Shown piece after piece: positions 20,860 to 32,311 of a DNA stretch of 64,000 nt (the stretch's first letter is position 1; every line of letters starts with the position of its first letter). The DNA lies in the NCBI RefSeq assembly GCF_902686445.1, contig NC_062214.1, positions 42,665,454 through 42,729,453 on the forward strand, written 5' to 3'. Under the pieces are notes generated by a model that made no database searches, was not told the origin of the DNA, and saw nothing but the letters and a program-made list of their open reading frames with translations. A program made the translations under genes and the position numbers. The stretch is from Sciurus carolinensis. Taxonomy: Eukaryota > Chordata > Mammalia > Rodentia > Sciuridae.

Positions 20860-22545
20860 CGCAGAGGGCACTGGAGGCCTCTCATGCCCTCCTGATGCTA
20901 CTCCCGATGAAGACAGATGCTGAATTGCCAGTTCTTCCTGCTTGCTGTGATGACCAGGGTCAAGATCATCATCATAGTCAAAGGACAGGGTGTGAGCCTA
21001 CACAACTTGGACTTGATCCTAGAAAGATTTAAGTTGGAGAAAAAAAAATATTTGATGGTTTCTTTCTGCACTCCAGCCTGTGTGTCATGCATCAGGAATA
21101 CCCATGTAACTCTGCATGTCCCTCTACCCCAAACTCAGACCCTTCCCAGAGGCACCCAAGTTCAGGATTTCCTTCACCTACAAACTGCACAGTGGAATTC
21201 AAGTAGCCACTTTAATTCAATTTACATGAAATTAAAAACTCAATTTTCTGTTGTACTAACCACATGCAAGGGCTCAGTTGCCACATGTGGCTGCTCTGGT
21301 GCACACAGGACTTTGCACAGATGCACACTTTGTCATCCTTGCCAAAGATTAGGCAGCTTGAGGGCTTGTGGGACCACAGGGGTCACCCCTAGATAAAGTA
21401 AGAAATCTGACCATTTGCAAAAGTGTCCTCTTATTTCTGCAATAACACCTTCCCTAAATAGGAAATAAAAATTCTTAAATGCCACCTAATGTCTGGGACA
21501 TGTGAGAGAAGTGCCTATGGGAAGCAGTCCCCAGGGCGCATGAGGCCTGGAGACCCCACCCCACTGCAAGCACAGAACTCTCCCGAAAGCTGGAAGAGGC
21601 TTCTGATCCACTGTGGACAGCTGCTTAAAAAATTAGCAGAGGAAGAGGTGGTGCATCTTGTGTCTTTAAACAACACTATTTTAGGAAATACTGGTTTCAG
21701 AATGGCTTGGTGGTATCCACAGGATGGAAAGAGAAAGCAGCTATAAACAATGAGGACCCTGGGAGCCCCACCAGGAAGACTCTGGAGCAGTCAATCTCTC
21801 ACCTGGACTCAGGGCCCCACAGACCTACTGAGGCTCTGTGTCCTCTGGGCTCCAGTCTCAGGCTTGCAGCATGCGCAGAGCGTTGGCTTCACCCAGGGCA
21901 CACCCAAAGCCACAGGAGGATCTGCCTGGAATGGAGGGGACTTGTGATGAGTTATAATAAATCTCTGACCTCAAATCCAGTCTGCTTCCCCAACCTGCTC
22001 TAAAGCACCTTTCTGAATCCTCTTTCTACTGCCTCCCTGGTCCTTGTCCTCATTGTATGCTTCAAACAATCTATTCCAATCTTGGGGTTTATGGTAGTGT
22101 ACCCCTGTGTCCTCTGGCCATGCACTTCAGGACATGCCAGCTAGCCCCCAGCCCCCAGGACCAGCACCCCTCCACCTGAGCCACTGCACCCATACATAGT
22201 AAGGTCAACAGTATACAATAGAACTAACACCCCCACACCCTTTAGAGTCCCCAATCTGCCGGAACCTCAGTTGCTCACTGTGGCAACCCAATCAATTCCA
22301 TGCCCTTTACAAGCTGCCTTCCCCTGCATCCATGCATGCATTTCCTGGAATCACCTCCCAAATAAGCTATTTACCCTCAAAAGTCTTGTTTCAGGCCCTG
22401 CCTCTCGAAGAACCCAAACCAAGACTAATTAACCTCAGGTTGGATTCTTAACCCAAGATCAAAGCACCACAAGAAAGTCCTAGAATCAAGTGAAAAATAT
22501 GTGATTAAGATGAGAGAGTGAGGAACATGTCTTTTTAATCCCACA
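20860..22545. other. Mostly unique sequence with a possible hAT scrap
   Basis: At about 21190-21310 'tgccacatgtggctgctctg' with 'catgaaattaaaaactcaat' recalls a hAT MITE ('agccacatgtggctagtggc'). Otherwise nothing is recognised. The 159-codon plus-strand frame (20917-21396) crosses that scrap and has no domain I can identify. Confidence 0.4.
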
Positions 22546-22549
22546 GAAA

Positions 22550-22746
22550 AGTGGAGCTCAGTGGCTCACATCTGTAATCCCAGCAACTCAGGAAGCTGAG
22601 GTAGGAGGATTACAAATTTGAGGCCAGTCTCTACCACTTGGCAAAGAGCTAAGCAACTTAGTGAGACTCTGTCTCAAAATAGAAAATTTTAAATGGACTA
22701 GGGATGTAGCTCAGTGGTAAAGTTCCCCTGGGTTTAATCCCCAGTA
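22550..22746 (+). mobile_element. B1-dID SINE, sense
   Basis: 'tctgtaatcccagcaactca', 'gtgagactctgtctcaaaat' and the ID tail 'atgtagctcagtggtaaag' with B box 'gggtttaatcc' are present. The tail is replaced by a trinucleotide microsatellite. Confidence 0.9.
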
Positions 22747-22790
22747 TTACTACTACTACTACTACTATTAATAATAATAATAATAATAAA
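22747..22790 (+). repeat. (TAC)n/(TAA)n microsatellite at SINE tail
   Basis: Seven tac-type triplets change to taa-type triplets. It probably arose from the SINE A-rich tail. It produces poly-leucine/isoleucine/valine in a minus-strand frame, which is not a protein signal. Confidence 0.9.
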
Positions 22791-22794
22791 TATA

Positions 22795-23488
22795 TTCCAT
22801 AGAAAATAGGATCTTTCTTAGTGAAGGAGTCTAGCTGCTTCTTGAAGGGTTTGCAGTGGGTCATCCAGAGATCCCAAGACTCAAGAGGATCCCCAGGTTT
22901 CAAACATATACTTCTAGACACTCAAATTGATAATCACATCATGGAATCTTCTCTCACTTCTTTCAAATAATAGTCCTGTGAATTTGAAAGGAGCAAGAAA
23001 GGGACACATTGTCTCCCTTGGGAGACCATGCTCACTCACAAGCTGCCCAGATTCCTGACAGAGACAGAAAAAGCAGCCCACTGGGGATCCGATCCTGAGA
23101 GCCACCCAGTCTCATCAGTTCATCCTCAGTCCTGACCCCTCAAGGGCCAAGGTGAGCATCCAGAGCTCACCAGACACCAGGGTTCTCAGATGCCAAACAA
23201 AGATGCTATGGCCTAGGGTGGGGTGTGGGAATGGTGTTGGGGAGAGGAAAAGGGATGGGAAAGGAGGGAAGAGGGGCTGCAATCCTGTCTCAATTCCCTG
23301 CACAGGAGGAGACAGCAGGCTGCCATTGCTTCCTCACCACAGAGGGAGGCCCCCACTGCTGCCTTCTACCCTTCCCTCTGATTCAAAGATTGACCATGGT
23401 ACAATGCAAGTCCTCGTATTTCTTGGGCCCCAGAGATTCTACTGCCTGCTGTCATCCGGGACACTCAGGGTGAAGTCCATAGTCTAGC
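22795..23488. other. Unique sequence, nothing recognised
   Basis: A purine-rich stretch near 23225-23275 (ggggagaggaaaagggatgg) is the only visible bias. Open frames reach 111 codons without family resemblance. Confidence 0.45.
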
Positions 23489-23489
23489 A

Positions 23490-23742
23490 TGGCAGGATGG
23501 TACAATGCTCATGACCATGGGCTCTGAAATCTGACTCTGCATTCAAATCCTCTTCTCGCCGCTCATGAACTAGGTGAGCTTGAGCAAGTTACTTCCTCAC
23601 TCTGACAGCTCCATCAGTAAATGGGACTGATGATGACAGTGCTGACCCAGAAGGCAATGCCAAAGATTAAATGGGATTTAATTACAAGAAAGCCTTGGTC
23701 AGTGTCCAGCATATAATAAATACTCAAATACTATTGATGACA
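23490..23742 (+). mobile_element. MIR SINE, nearly complete
   Basis: The MIR order is kept: 'catgaccatgggctctgaaa', 'tctgactctgcattcaaatc', 'gagcaagttacttcctcact' and, at the L2-like tail, 'tgtccagcatataataaata'. Confidence 0.85.
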
Positions 23743-23744
23743 TA

Positions 23745-24445
23745 AACATCATTGCTGATTGTTATTGATGATTATTTATTATTCTTAATACTATAACACT
23801 GCTCACCAGTTTTGCAGCCTCCATCTGTAAGGACATGGTTTTTATTTTACAACAAAAAATGAATAATTTTGGAAGAGTTGGTCCCCCATCCCTGACCCCC
23901 ATGGCACACCAGGCTGGCCACTCATAAATAGGCCACATCATCCTGGTATGTCCACAGCCCAGCCGGTGCCCTCCAGAAACCAAGGAGAACAGCCATTTCA
24001 CTTTTAGTGGAAAAGTAAGAACTTAAAAATGTCCTCACTGGCTGCGTTTCGGTGCTTCTGGAAAAGTATTCACAACCAACCCATTCTTGAGTGGAAGTTT
24101 CATCTGTAAATCTTAGTAGCAAGCCCAAAGGCTAAATCCGTGGACCAAGGGCTTCCTCTTCCTGTGGAACCAAGCTGTTATGTCTGATTCCCGGCTGACT
24201 TTTCCAGACAGTATACACAGCTCCTTTCAGCATGGCAGCCTGTCCCAGGCAGCCCGTCCAAGGCAGCTGATCAACAGCACAAACTGTCTGTGAGCCCAAA
24301 AAGCCAGGCAAGGTGTGTGGTGTCTGAGAAAGGGTCTTCCTGTCATCAGAGAAATACGACAGCTTGTGTTTACCTGACTGTCCCAGGCTCTGTCCCCTCC
24401 TTTCCAGGGTCCATTCAGCACAAAAGAGACAGAGCCAGGTAGCTC
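23745..24445. other. Unique sequence, nothing recognised
   Basis: Short minus-strand frames (64-79 codons) are not supported by any motif. Confidence 0.45.
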
Positions 24446-24447
24446 AT

Positions 24448-25062
24448 TGCCTAGTTTATTGACCCGTTTTGGTTTTTAACTTCTAATTTAAATTGGCTCA
24501 ACTTTAGATTTACAGAAATACTGTAAAAATAGTACTGAGAGTTCCCTTCTATTCTTCATCCTGTTTCTCTAGTGTTAACATCCTACCTAACCACAACTCA
24601 GTGATCAAGAAACTGGTGAATTTAAGTGAACATTATTTAACTAAACTGTAGGCACTATTTAAACTTCACCCAAGCTTCCAAAAATGTCCTTTTTCTGTTG
24701 CAGAATTTTATCCACCATCTCACACTGCATTTAGTTATTATTTCTTCTTAGTCCATGGTAGAGCCTCAGTGTTCCTTGCCTTGAGTGCCTGTGGCACTTT
24801 TGGAAAGTACTGGTTAGTTAGTTTGTAGAATTTCCTCAGTTTGGAGTTTTTAAATGTTTCTCATGATTGGAGTGAGGGTATGCATTTTTGGCAAGAATAC
24901 CATTTAAATGATGTGCCATCATATCAAAGGGCTCATGATGTCCACATGTTTTATTATCAGTGATGTTAACCTTTGCCACTTGCCTAACTTGGTGTTTTGC
25001 TCTGGGTTCAAATCTGGTTCTTGACACTCATCTTTGCAGTCTCCATGTCTGGGGACATAGTT
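24448..25062 (+). mobile_element. L1M 3' UTR
   Basis: The blocks 'agcttccaaaaatgtccttt', 'ttctcatgattggagtgagg', 'ccatcatatcaaagggctca' and 'ttatcagtgatgttaacctt' match an old L1M 3' untranslated region. No coding part is present. Confidence 0.7.
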
Positions 25063-25261
25063 TCAAAAAAATATATTTCTAAGAATTTCCAGCAAATAAA
25101 AGAATTCCTGTGCCTCTTGATCCCCAAATGGTCCACAGTTGTCTGCAAGTGATAGCATATATATACCATATTATATTACATTATTTTATATGGAGAGAAA
25201 AATTTTAAGGAGTTGGCTCACACAATTATGGAGGCTGGCAAGTCCAAAATACGCATGCTGA

Positions 25262-25433
25262 GTCACACATGGTGATGTACACCTGTAATCCCAGCAATTC
25301 AGAAGGATTGCAAGTTTAACGGCACCTTGGTAATTTAACAAAATTCTATCACATAGTAAAATGTGGGGGAGGGGGAAACCTGGGGAAGTAGCTCAGTAGT
25401 AAAGCACCCCTGGATCTAATCCCCAGTGCTGCC
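25262..25433 (+). mobile_element. B1-dID SINE, sense, diverged
   Basis: 'gtacacctgtaatcccagca' in the head and 'agtagctcagtagtaaagca' plus 'tggatctaatccccagtgct' in the tail identify it. An internal deletion shortens the B1 part. Confidence 0.82.
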
Positions 25434-25435
25434 GA

Positions 25436-25511
<76 letters not shown>

Positions 25512-25520
25512 AAAGAAAGA
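25434..25520 (+). repeat. (GAAA)n microsatellite, about 87 bases
   Basis: About 21 nearly pure GAAA units follow a SINE tail. The purine strand is uninterrupted, so the tract can adopt triplex (H-DNA) structure and is likely length-polymorphic. It encodes the spurious poly-SFFLSF repeats of the minus-strand 159-codon frame. Confidence 0.97.
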
Positions 25521-25940
25521 GCAGACTGATATGAAGATCCCCAGGAAAGAGGTAACGTTGTGGTTCTAGTCTGAAGGCAGATTGCAGTCAGAATTCCCTT
25601 CTCCTCTGCTAATTCCCTTCTTTCCTTAATGCCATCAACTGACTGGACACCTACTTTAATGGAGAACAATCCACTTTTCTCAAAGAAAACTGGCTTACAT
25701 ATTAATTTTAAAAATTCCTTCATAGCAACATCCAGACTAATGTTGAACCAAATACCTGGGTACCATGACCTAGCCAAGTTGACACATAAAATTAACCATC
25801 CCTGTGGGCTATAGTTTGTGACCCTCATTCACATAGGAATTGAAAACTGGAAAGTTCTACAGTAATGAATGCAGTTATGTAAATAAGGGGACTTGCCTCC
25901 TTGTCTTGAGGAGGGGTCTGGGACTAAGTGAGGAATCCTA

Positions 25941-26033
25941 TTTTTTTTTTTTTTTTTGTGGTGCTAGGGATCGAACCCAGGGCCTTGTGCTTATAAGGCA
26001 AGCACTCTACCGACTGAGCTATCTCCCCAGCCC
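25941..26033 (-). mobile_element. ID SINE, antisense, young
   Basis: It begins with a run of 17 T (reversed A-tail). Reversed B box 'ggatcgaacccagggccttg' and reversed A box 'ctctaccgactgagctatct' are intact, suggesting a young copy. tcctat appears at 25936-25941 and 26034-26039 as a short target-site duplication. Confidence 0.93.
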
Positions 26034-26394
26034 TCCTATATTATTGAATCACGGTGACCCATGCTTGGTCAAGTTAAGGGTCACCTGGGAATGTGGCATA
26101 TTAAGAGTACCAGACACACAAACTTTTTTTTTTCAAAAAATATTGAAATCTGAATTTCTAGATGGAAGTTTCTATTGCTTTAATATTGGCAACTAATTAA
26201 ATTTCCTCAAACATAAGCAAGACAGACAAATCCAGGAGTAAGATGTGTTCTCTGGCACTTCATTTGCAATAGTGGCCTACATGATCATGCGGAGTCTGTC
26301 AGCTTCCTTGATTTATTTAATCATAGAGCTTCTAACAGTAACAGTTGTTTTGTGAAGGAGGTAGTGAGTTCTAGAGAACCATGATGTCTCTGCA

Positions 26395-26970
26395 GATCCA
26401 GAGCAGGGCTTTTCTCGCTTTGGCAAATAGATCAGAATTACCTATGAAAATGCAGGTGCTGATCCCACCCCTCATTTCTAATTCAGTGGGTACCAGGGTT
26501 TGGATCTTGAACATCCCTCAAAGACCCACTGTTAAAGGTTTAGTCCTCAGCTTGGTGCTGTTTGGAGCTGTTGGAAACTCTTAGAGGTGGAGCCTAGTGG
26601 TTCTCTGGTCATGAGGGGTGTGCCCTGAAAGGAGATAATGGGGCCTCAGCTGCCTCTTCCTCCTTCTACCTTCTCCTCCTTCATCCTGGTCATGAGGAAA
26701 GCAGTTTTTTGCTCTGCCATACACCTTCTCCATGATGTGTTGTTTTGACACAGGCCCAAAAGCAATAGAGTCAATTGATTGTGGTTGAAACTTTCATGAG
26801 CTGAAGTAAACCTTTTCTGTTTATAAATTGATTCCATTTGGTATTTGTTACAGTAATGGAACCCTGACTCACACAGAGGGTGTGGAGTGGAGACTGAGTA
26901 GTTGACTTCTACCAAGCTCCCAGGTGATGCTGATACTGTGCACAGACACCAGACTTTGAGAACCACTGAT
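26395..26970 (-). mobile_element. MER5A-like hAT MITE split by an LTR
   Basis: The left half (to 26490) reads 'ctgatcccacccctcatttc' and 'taattcagtggg'. The right half (26881-26970) reads 'caagctcccaggtgatgctg' and 'actttgagaaccactg'. Together they make one MER5A-like unit; the LTR at 26491-26875 sits between. Confidence 0.75.
26491..26875 (+). mobile_element. Solitary MaLR-type LTR inside MER5A
   Basis: It starts 'taccagggtttggatcttga' and ends 'ctgactcacaca'. gtggg (26486-26490) and gaggg (26876-26880) flank it as a 5-base target-site duplication with one change. It is closest in layout to the LTR at 13720-14091. The 140-codon minus-strand frame overlapping it is incidental. Confidence 0.8.
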
Positions 26971-26974
26971 CTAG

Positions 26975-27395
26975 AGGGAAAGTGAGAACTTGTGTAGACA
27001 GCAAGGGGAGGACATGGCAACAAGCCAGGGCAGAGCCTGCAAAGCGGGTGCCGAGGAATAACTGTCATCCTTTTCTAGTGCACAGAGTCACACAGGGGCT
27101 GGGTTGTTCCCTGGGGTTCACCGTATTCCTGTCCGTCTCCCCTTCTGAGATTCTGCTCCTTCCATCTCCATAAAGCCAGCAAGAATGGTTGGCTGTGTGG
27201 GGAGGCATCTCCTGAAAGCAGCTTTACCCATGAATGATATACCCCGAGGGTCCAGAGACTGGGAATGAGTTCTCCTGCTTTGTCTTTATAAAAAATAATA
27301 TGGGTGATGGTGATGGTTGAGTAACAATGTGAGTGTATTTAATGTCACTGAAGCTAAACTTTAAAATGGTAAAAACGGTGCATCTTGTGTGATAT
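26975..27395. other. Unique sequence, nothing recognised
   Basis: No repeat, RNA gene or supported exon is seen. Confidence 0.45.
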
Positions 27396-27398
27396 GTA

Positions 27399-27736
27399 CA
27401 GTCATCCCTTTATATTCATGAGGATTGGTTCCAGGATCCCCCTCAACAGAACAGAATCCTCAGATGCTCAAGTCCCTCATATAAAATGGCAAAGAATTAT
27501 CATATAACCTACGCATATCCTCCAATATGCTTAAAATTATCTCCAGATTACTTATAATACTTAATACAATGTAAATGCTATGTAAATAGTTGTTATACTG
27601 TATTGGTTAAGGAATTATGATGAGAAAAAAGTCTGTACATGTTTAGTGAAGACACAATTTTTTCCTGAATATTTTCTGTCAGAAGTGGGTTGAATCCATG
27701 GATACAGAACCCACAGATATGGAGGGCAAGATGTAT
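27399..27736 (-). mobile_element. Tigger-family MITE (copy 1 of 3)
   Basis: It begins 'cagtcatccctttatattca', an eroded Tigger terminal repeat, and continues 'ggattggttccaggatcccc', 'atgtaaatgctatgtaaata' and 'gaaaaaagtctgtacatgtt'. It matches the elements at 38.6 kb (opposite strand) and 52.5 kb (same strand). Confidence 0.85.
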
Positions 27737-28029
27737 TTCACTACAATAAAGTATATATGTGTATGCATATATACATATGTTTATAAAACTCTGGAGTAGA
27801 CCAAAATCACCACCATAGATGCTGAGAGATCCACAGGTGAGGCACTGGGAATGTGCTAGAAGGAGGAGACATGAAACTCACCCGCCATTCTGCAGATAAG
27901 TAGTCTAAAGCCCAAAAAAGGTCATTTTTGCAGTCAGGACTGGAACTCAAGGGACTTTATTTGCAGTTGAATGCTGTCTACCCTTGACCATTCAAAGACC
28001 TAGACTGGTGCCTTGTTTACAGAAACCTT

Positions 28030-28490
28030 CTGGTGGGTTAACTATGCCTCCCCACCTCCTACCTAAAGAGATAAATCCATGTCCTAAATACCAGAGCCTA
28101 TGAATGGGACCTTATTTGGAAAAAAAAAAAAATAGTGTCTGCAGATACAATGAAGTTAAAGGTTCAGGATGAGATCATCCTGGATTATCCAGATGGACCC
28201 TAAATCTAAGCACAAGTGTCCCTCTGATAAGAAGAGAAGCACAGAAATGAGAAGAGGAGACGACCAGGGGACAACAGAGGCAGAGAATAGACTGATGCTG
28301 TCACGAGATGCCTGGAACCACCAGAAGCTGGAAGAGGCCAGGGAGGATTCTCCCAGGAGCCTTTGGAGGGAACTTGACCTTGCCAACAACTCACTTCTGG
28401 ACTTCCAACCTCCAGAACCAGGAGAAAATAAATTTCTGTTTTGTAAAGCACCCAATTTGTGGTAGTTTGTTAAATAGCAGACCTAGGAAA
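28030..28490 (+). mobile_element. MLT1 LTR
   Basis: The MLT1 order is seen: 'gaatgggaccttatttggaa', 'tcatcctggattatccagat', 'agaagctggaagaggccagg', 'gagggaacttgaccttgcca' and 'ggtagtttgttaaatagcag'. Confidence 0.85.
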
Positions 28491-28499
28491 CTATTACCG

Positions 28500-30690
28500 C
28501 CTCCATAAATGACTGAAACGGGAAGAGGGGAGGAGACAGTGATTTTGAAGGTGACAGGTACTATAGAAAAAGGTTTTCCCTGAGTCTGGAAAGCTAAGCT
28601 GTCCTCTCCAACAACAGCGAGATTGTCACTTCTGTATTCCCAGACCAAGAATGTCACCTCAGAACTCCTCCAAACCTTCAACCCCAGCATCCTCCAAGTC
28701 ACTTACTCGACTTCCACTGGGATCACTAAAAAACAGCCAGAAACACAAGCCCTACCTCCAAGCAGCTGCCCCACACCGTCCCCACCCCCTGAAGGCCAAA
28801 ATTGGGATCTCCAAACCACTCTCCCTGGGTGGGCTCCATGACCGCTCTAGGAAAAGAGAGTGGCAAGTTCCACAGAATTCCTGCACCATGGGATGGAGGC
28901 CTGCTCTGTTGGCCCATCCAACCCAAGTGGAAGTCAAGTGACACCCCAGCTCTCCTATAGGGAACAGGGTTTGACCCGCGGGTAGCTTTTCCCCAGTGCC
29001 CTGCTGTGTGGCTAGTTCAGGTTCAACGATGTCTTTTCTTCAAGGTTGAGAAAGAGAAAAACAAGAGCTTCTCCCCACTGCCCTTGGATGTGGCCAGCAG
29101 TTGGGTCTCCCCACTTTCCCCTCCGGCAGAACACCAATCAGGCTCTTTGCAGTTCAGCCATGAAGCAACTGGTCATCACCCCCTCTAAATTAGGAGAAAC
29201 CCAGTCGCAGGGTCAAATCAGGCACTCACAGTGATCGTAAAATCAAGAAGATCAAGAAAAGCAGACTCAAAAGCACCTTGAATGCCCCCTGCGCCCTCTC
29301 CAAGGAGGTTCCATCTCAACAGTCCACAGGCAGCAGACTCCTTCCCAGGAGAGGAAACCCTGGCAACTCTAGCCTGCCCGTTCCTTCCCGCCCACATGCG
29401 GTTTACCTCATGCCTTCAGAATTTCCCAGTAAGAGAGGAAAAAGATGAGCTCACGTCCATCTCAGGAAACATGTTCTCCAGCCACAGAGGCAACAGCCTG
29501 AGGGGAAAGGCTCACTGCCACTCGGTTCCCCAGAAGGCTGGAGAAACATTGGGTTTCAAATTCATACCCCCTGTAACCCCCACCACCTTCAAAACAAAAA
29601 ACAAAAAACAAAAAACAAAAAACTAGTGGATTTTGAAAAGAATTTTCCACACCCAGAGTTTCTGTCTTTGATTCTTTCTTTAAATTATAAGCAAACATCT
29701 TTTAAATTTTTTCCTTTGGTCAGGAGACACATGCTTTGCTGACAAGCAACCCAGCAACACTGTCCCCGCTGGCCTGTGCTCCAGCCCGTGCCATCCAGAT
29801 CCTTTGCCAATCAGCAAGGAGAAAAAGTGCTTCCTAAGCTTGGGATTGAAGCTGCAGCCTGCAGTGCGGGGTGTGGTTTTGGGTCAGAGAAAGCCAAGGA
29901 GGAGCCCAAGTCAGGGCGGGCTCCCCTCCTCCTCCTCTTTGCCTCAGCCTTGTCATTAGCTTCTCCTTAATGGGTCAGGAGGATGCCCTGAAGATACTCC
30001 AGGATGGTTCCCTTACCTGTCCCTCAGTGCAGCTGGATCCCCAAAATCCAGCATCCTAGCAATTTGCCCAGCTCTGCAAATTGGAACGAGTTTGAGATAA
30101 TCTAACACTCTTAGCAGCACCCTTCAAAGTATGAACATAGCTTCTTCAATTTAGCTGTCCTTTCCCTCATCCACACTGCTCCATGAGCCATAAGCTCAGA
30201 GGGATTCCTTGCAGTGGCCCTCGTGTTGGCCAGTTCTGGACTGGCCCTGGCTCAGCTCCTGGTGAGCTATATGGGCAGGCCCAGTCTGGGACCTGAATGG
30301 TGGCCCACATACCTAGTATTTAACCATTATAAATCAAGTAAAGGAACCGTTCAATAACATATGTTCCATGTTCCTACATCCTATCATAAGACCTGGGAGG
30401 CCAGGTTTGAATGGGGAACTCTAGGGTTCTGCAGAATTCCTTTCCAGATTGGAGCAGTGTAAAGAGAGCTCACCCAGGTCTTGGCATGGCCTCTTGCCTC
30501 TCCCCCAGCAATTCTGTCTGCCACTGCAGGGGCCTAGTGTGCATCTACTACTCAAGCTCAAGTTCAAGTTCCACCCACGCTTCCACAAAGAAGTGCAACT
30601 TGGCTGCCTCTGCACCTACATGCTGTAATCTTTTGAAAATCAATTTAACCTCGCCAGCCTCTAACTTCCTCAGCTTGCCTCTGCGGTTAA
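28500..30690. other. 2.2 kb mostly unique sequence with weak exon-like open frames
   Basis: No transposon is recognised. A 96-codon frame (28651-28941) starts just after a pyrimidine-rich 'cttctgtattcccag' that could act as a splice acceptor. Its product is S/P/K-rich early on and matches no family I know. A 114-codon frame (29282-29626) runs into an A/C simple repeat. Repeat depletion fits regulatory or lncRNA-exon sequence; no gene is called. Confidence 0.35.
29597..29623 (+). repeat. (CAAAAAA)n simple repeat
   Basis: Four to five copies of a 7-base caaaaaa-like unit. It forces a Q/K/N-rich tail on a plus-strand frame. Confidence 0.85.
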
Positions 30691-30701
30691 CCCAGCAAAG
30701 G

Positions 30702-30789
30702 AGGGCTGGAGATGTAACCCAGTGATGGAGCACATGCCAAGCTTCTGTAAGGCCTTGGGTTCCATCCCCAGCACTGCAAGCGGGGAGAA
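30702..30789 (+). mobile_element. ID SINE, sense, with TSD
   Basis: 'gggctggagatgtaacccag' and 'gccttgggttccatccccag' give A- and B-box regions. cagcaaagg flanks it at 30693-30701 and 30790-30798. A short B1-like scrap ('gaagccaggtgcaaagcctt') follows to about 30845. Confidence 0.88.
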
Positions 30790-30849
30790 CAGCAAAGGGC
30801 TGGCTTAGGAAGCCAGGTGCAAAGCCTTCGGGAGGCTGAGGGACAGGGG

Positions 30850-31360
30850 CAAGTGTTTGTCACCCTCACTGATCTCCCCAGGTGTGGTGGAAAAGATTCT
30901 GAGCTGCCATTAAAGGTACCCGGATGACAGTCATTAGGTGTGAGACCTTCAGTAGGCATTTAACTCTTGGACCTTGACATAAGCTAGAAACTTGGTACAG
31001 CGGCTCCTCCCTGAAGGATAGGAGGAGGGTATAAGAGCCACGCTGCGTACTTTGAACTTGCAAGGTCTGGAGATGAGTGATCCACAGGGGTCATATTCCT
31101 GCCAAAGGCACAGCCTTAATATGATCCTGTGGAAAGGCAGGACAGATACAAACTGAAGGCTATTTTTCAAAATAATAGTTCTGAGGTCTTCCAAATGCCA
31201 AGGTCATGAAGGACAAAGAAAGGAGACAGGGGACCCAGGATAACTGAGTGTACCATGTGATCTGAGATCCCAGGGGGTTTCTATAAGGGATGTTACAGGG
31301 ACCAGCAGGGAAATGGGGGCAGGTTTGTGCATTGGATGACATCTGTGAGTCAGTGTCCTA
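30850..31360. other. Unique sequence, nothing recognised
   Basis: Several minus-strand frames of 60-90 codons without family resemblance. A 'ggagggtataagagcc' element near 31025-31040 is TATA-like, but nothing else marks a promoter. Confidence 0.4.
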
Positions 31361-31429
31361 GCTCTCAAATTTGATAAATTGCAGAGTTTACACAAGAAGA
31401 CCTTCTCCTAATGCACTAATAAAAACAAA

Positions 31430-31682
31430 ACAAAGAAGATGTCCTTGTGTTCAGGAGGTAGACACTGAAGTACTTAGGGGCAAAAGGGTAGGAGGTCTCC
31501 AACATTCTCTGGTGTTTCATACATTGATAAGAATAATAGGTTGAGCATTTTTGTATATGTGGACCAGAGAGAGAGAGAAGCCAAGGGTTAACAATTGGGA
31601 AATCTGGAGGGGGTTTTTTTGGTCCTATTTTTATAAGTTTGCTCTAAGTGCGAAAGTATTTCAAAACAAAAGTTTAAAAAGT
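31430..31682 (+). mobile_element. Possible old L1 3' end
   Basis: 'gacactgaagtacttagggg', 'ccaagggttaacaattggga' and 'agtatttcaaaacaaaagtt' recall an old L1 3' tail. A similar tail occurs at 36.5-36.8 kb. Confidence 0.45.
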
Positions 31683-31737
31683 AGCCATGATACGTAAGCG
31701 CTCTGGGGTTACAAATTTTCATCTGTCAAGGAAGCTC

Positions 31738-31808
31738 CCTGTTATTCAATTTATCCATTCAACAAATGTTTGCCAGACTCCTACTCTGGGCCAGACATTG
31801 TCCCATGT
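31738..31808 (+). mobile_element. L2/MIR 3' tail fragment
   Basis: 'atccattcaacaaatgtttg' and 'actcctactctgggccagac' match the shared L2/MIR tail. Confidence 0.6.
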
Positions 31809-31814
31809 TCAAAA

Positions 31815-32305
31815 AAAATAAGAAAAGACGCAGTCTAGTTGACCAGGCTAAGTAAGGTTGGGTCTGCAGTGGGTTCCGTGGGACGCCTCCTCTTCCCCAC
31901 CCTCAGCCCCCTTGGAGACCAAGGCTCCCCCTGCCTGAGAGGCTGGCCTGTGACCACCACCGGGCATACTTCCTGGGAACTGCCCTCACCCCGAGAGATC
32001 CACTTTGCCAAGGTTCTGCCTCCCCCGGGGAATCTGATGACTGGTTCAAGTTTGGGTGCAGCTGAGGGCCTGGATTTAGGGATTCCTCTAAAGGCCATAT
32101 TCCAGCTTCAGGCCTCCTGTAGGGTTGGCTCAGACTCTTGCTCAACTTTTCCTTTTGCCCAAGAGCATGCCCCCAAGACTCCTGGCACACAACTTCCCTA
32201 TCAGAGGGTGTGTCCAAGGAACGGGATCATTAGAGTCTCAAGAGGAAACAAATGCCACGGTCATGGTTGGGTTATTTTTACTTTCATTTTTATTTTTTAA
32301 ATAAT
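31815..32305. other. Unique, moderately GC-rich sequence
   Basis: A 153-codon plus-strand frame (31839-32300) and overlapping minus-strand frames of 87 and 104 codons compete. None has recognisable domains, and the plus-strand frame ends in a degenerate 'FTFIFIF' stretch from T-rich DNA. Confidence 0.4.
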
Positions 32306-32311
32306 TAACCA

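Larger units (their letters stand above)
25180..25810. mobile_element. Old ERVL-like LTR, split by a SINE with microsatellite
   Basis: The left piece 'aaggagttggctcacacaat' and 'tatggaggctggcaagtcca' and the right piece 'taatgttgaaccaaatacct' and 'gccaagttgacacataaaat' belong to one LTR-like repeat. The B1-dID element and (GAAA)n tract at 25262-25520 sit between them. Family not named with certainty. Confidence 0.6.

Noticed and set aside
20917..21396. 159-codon plus-strand frame
   Set aside because: It overlaps a hAT-like scrap and shows no conserved motif.
25349..25828. 159-codon minus-strand frame with repeated FLSF blocks
   Set aside because: The repeats are the translation of the (GAAA)n microsatellite; the rest lies in an LTR and a SINE.
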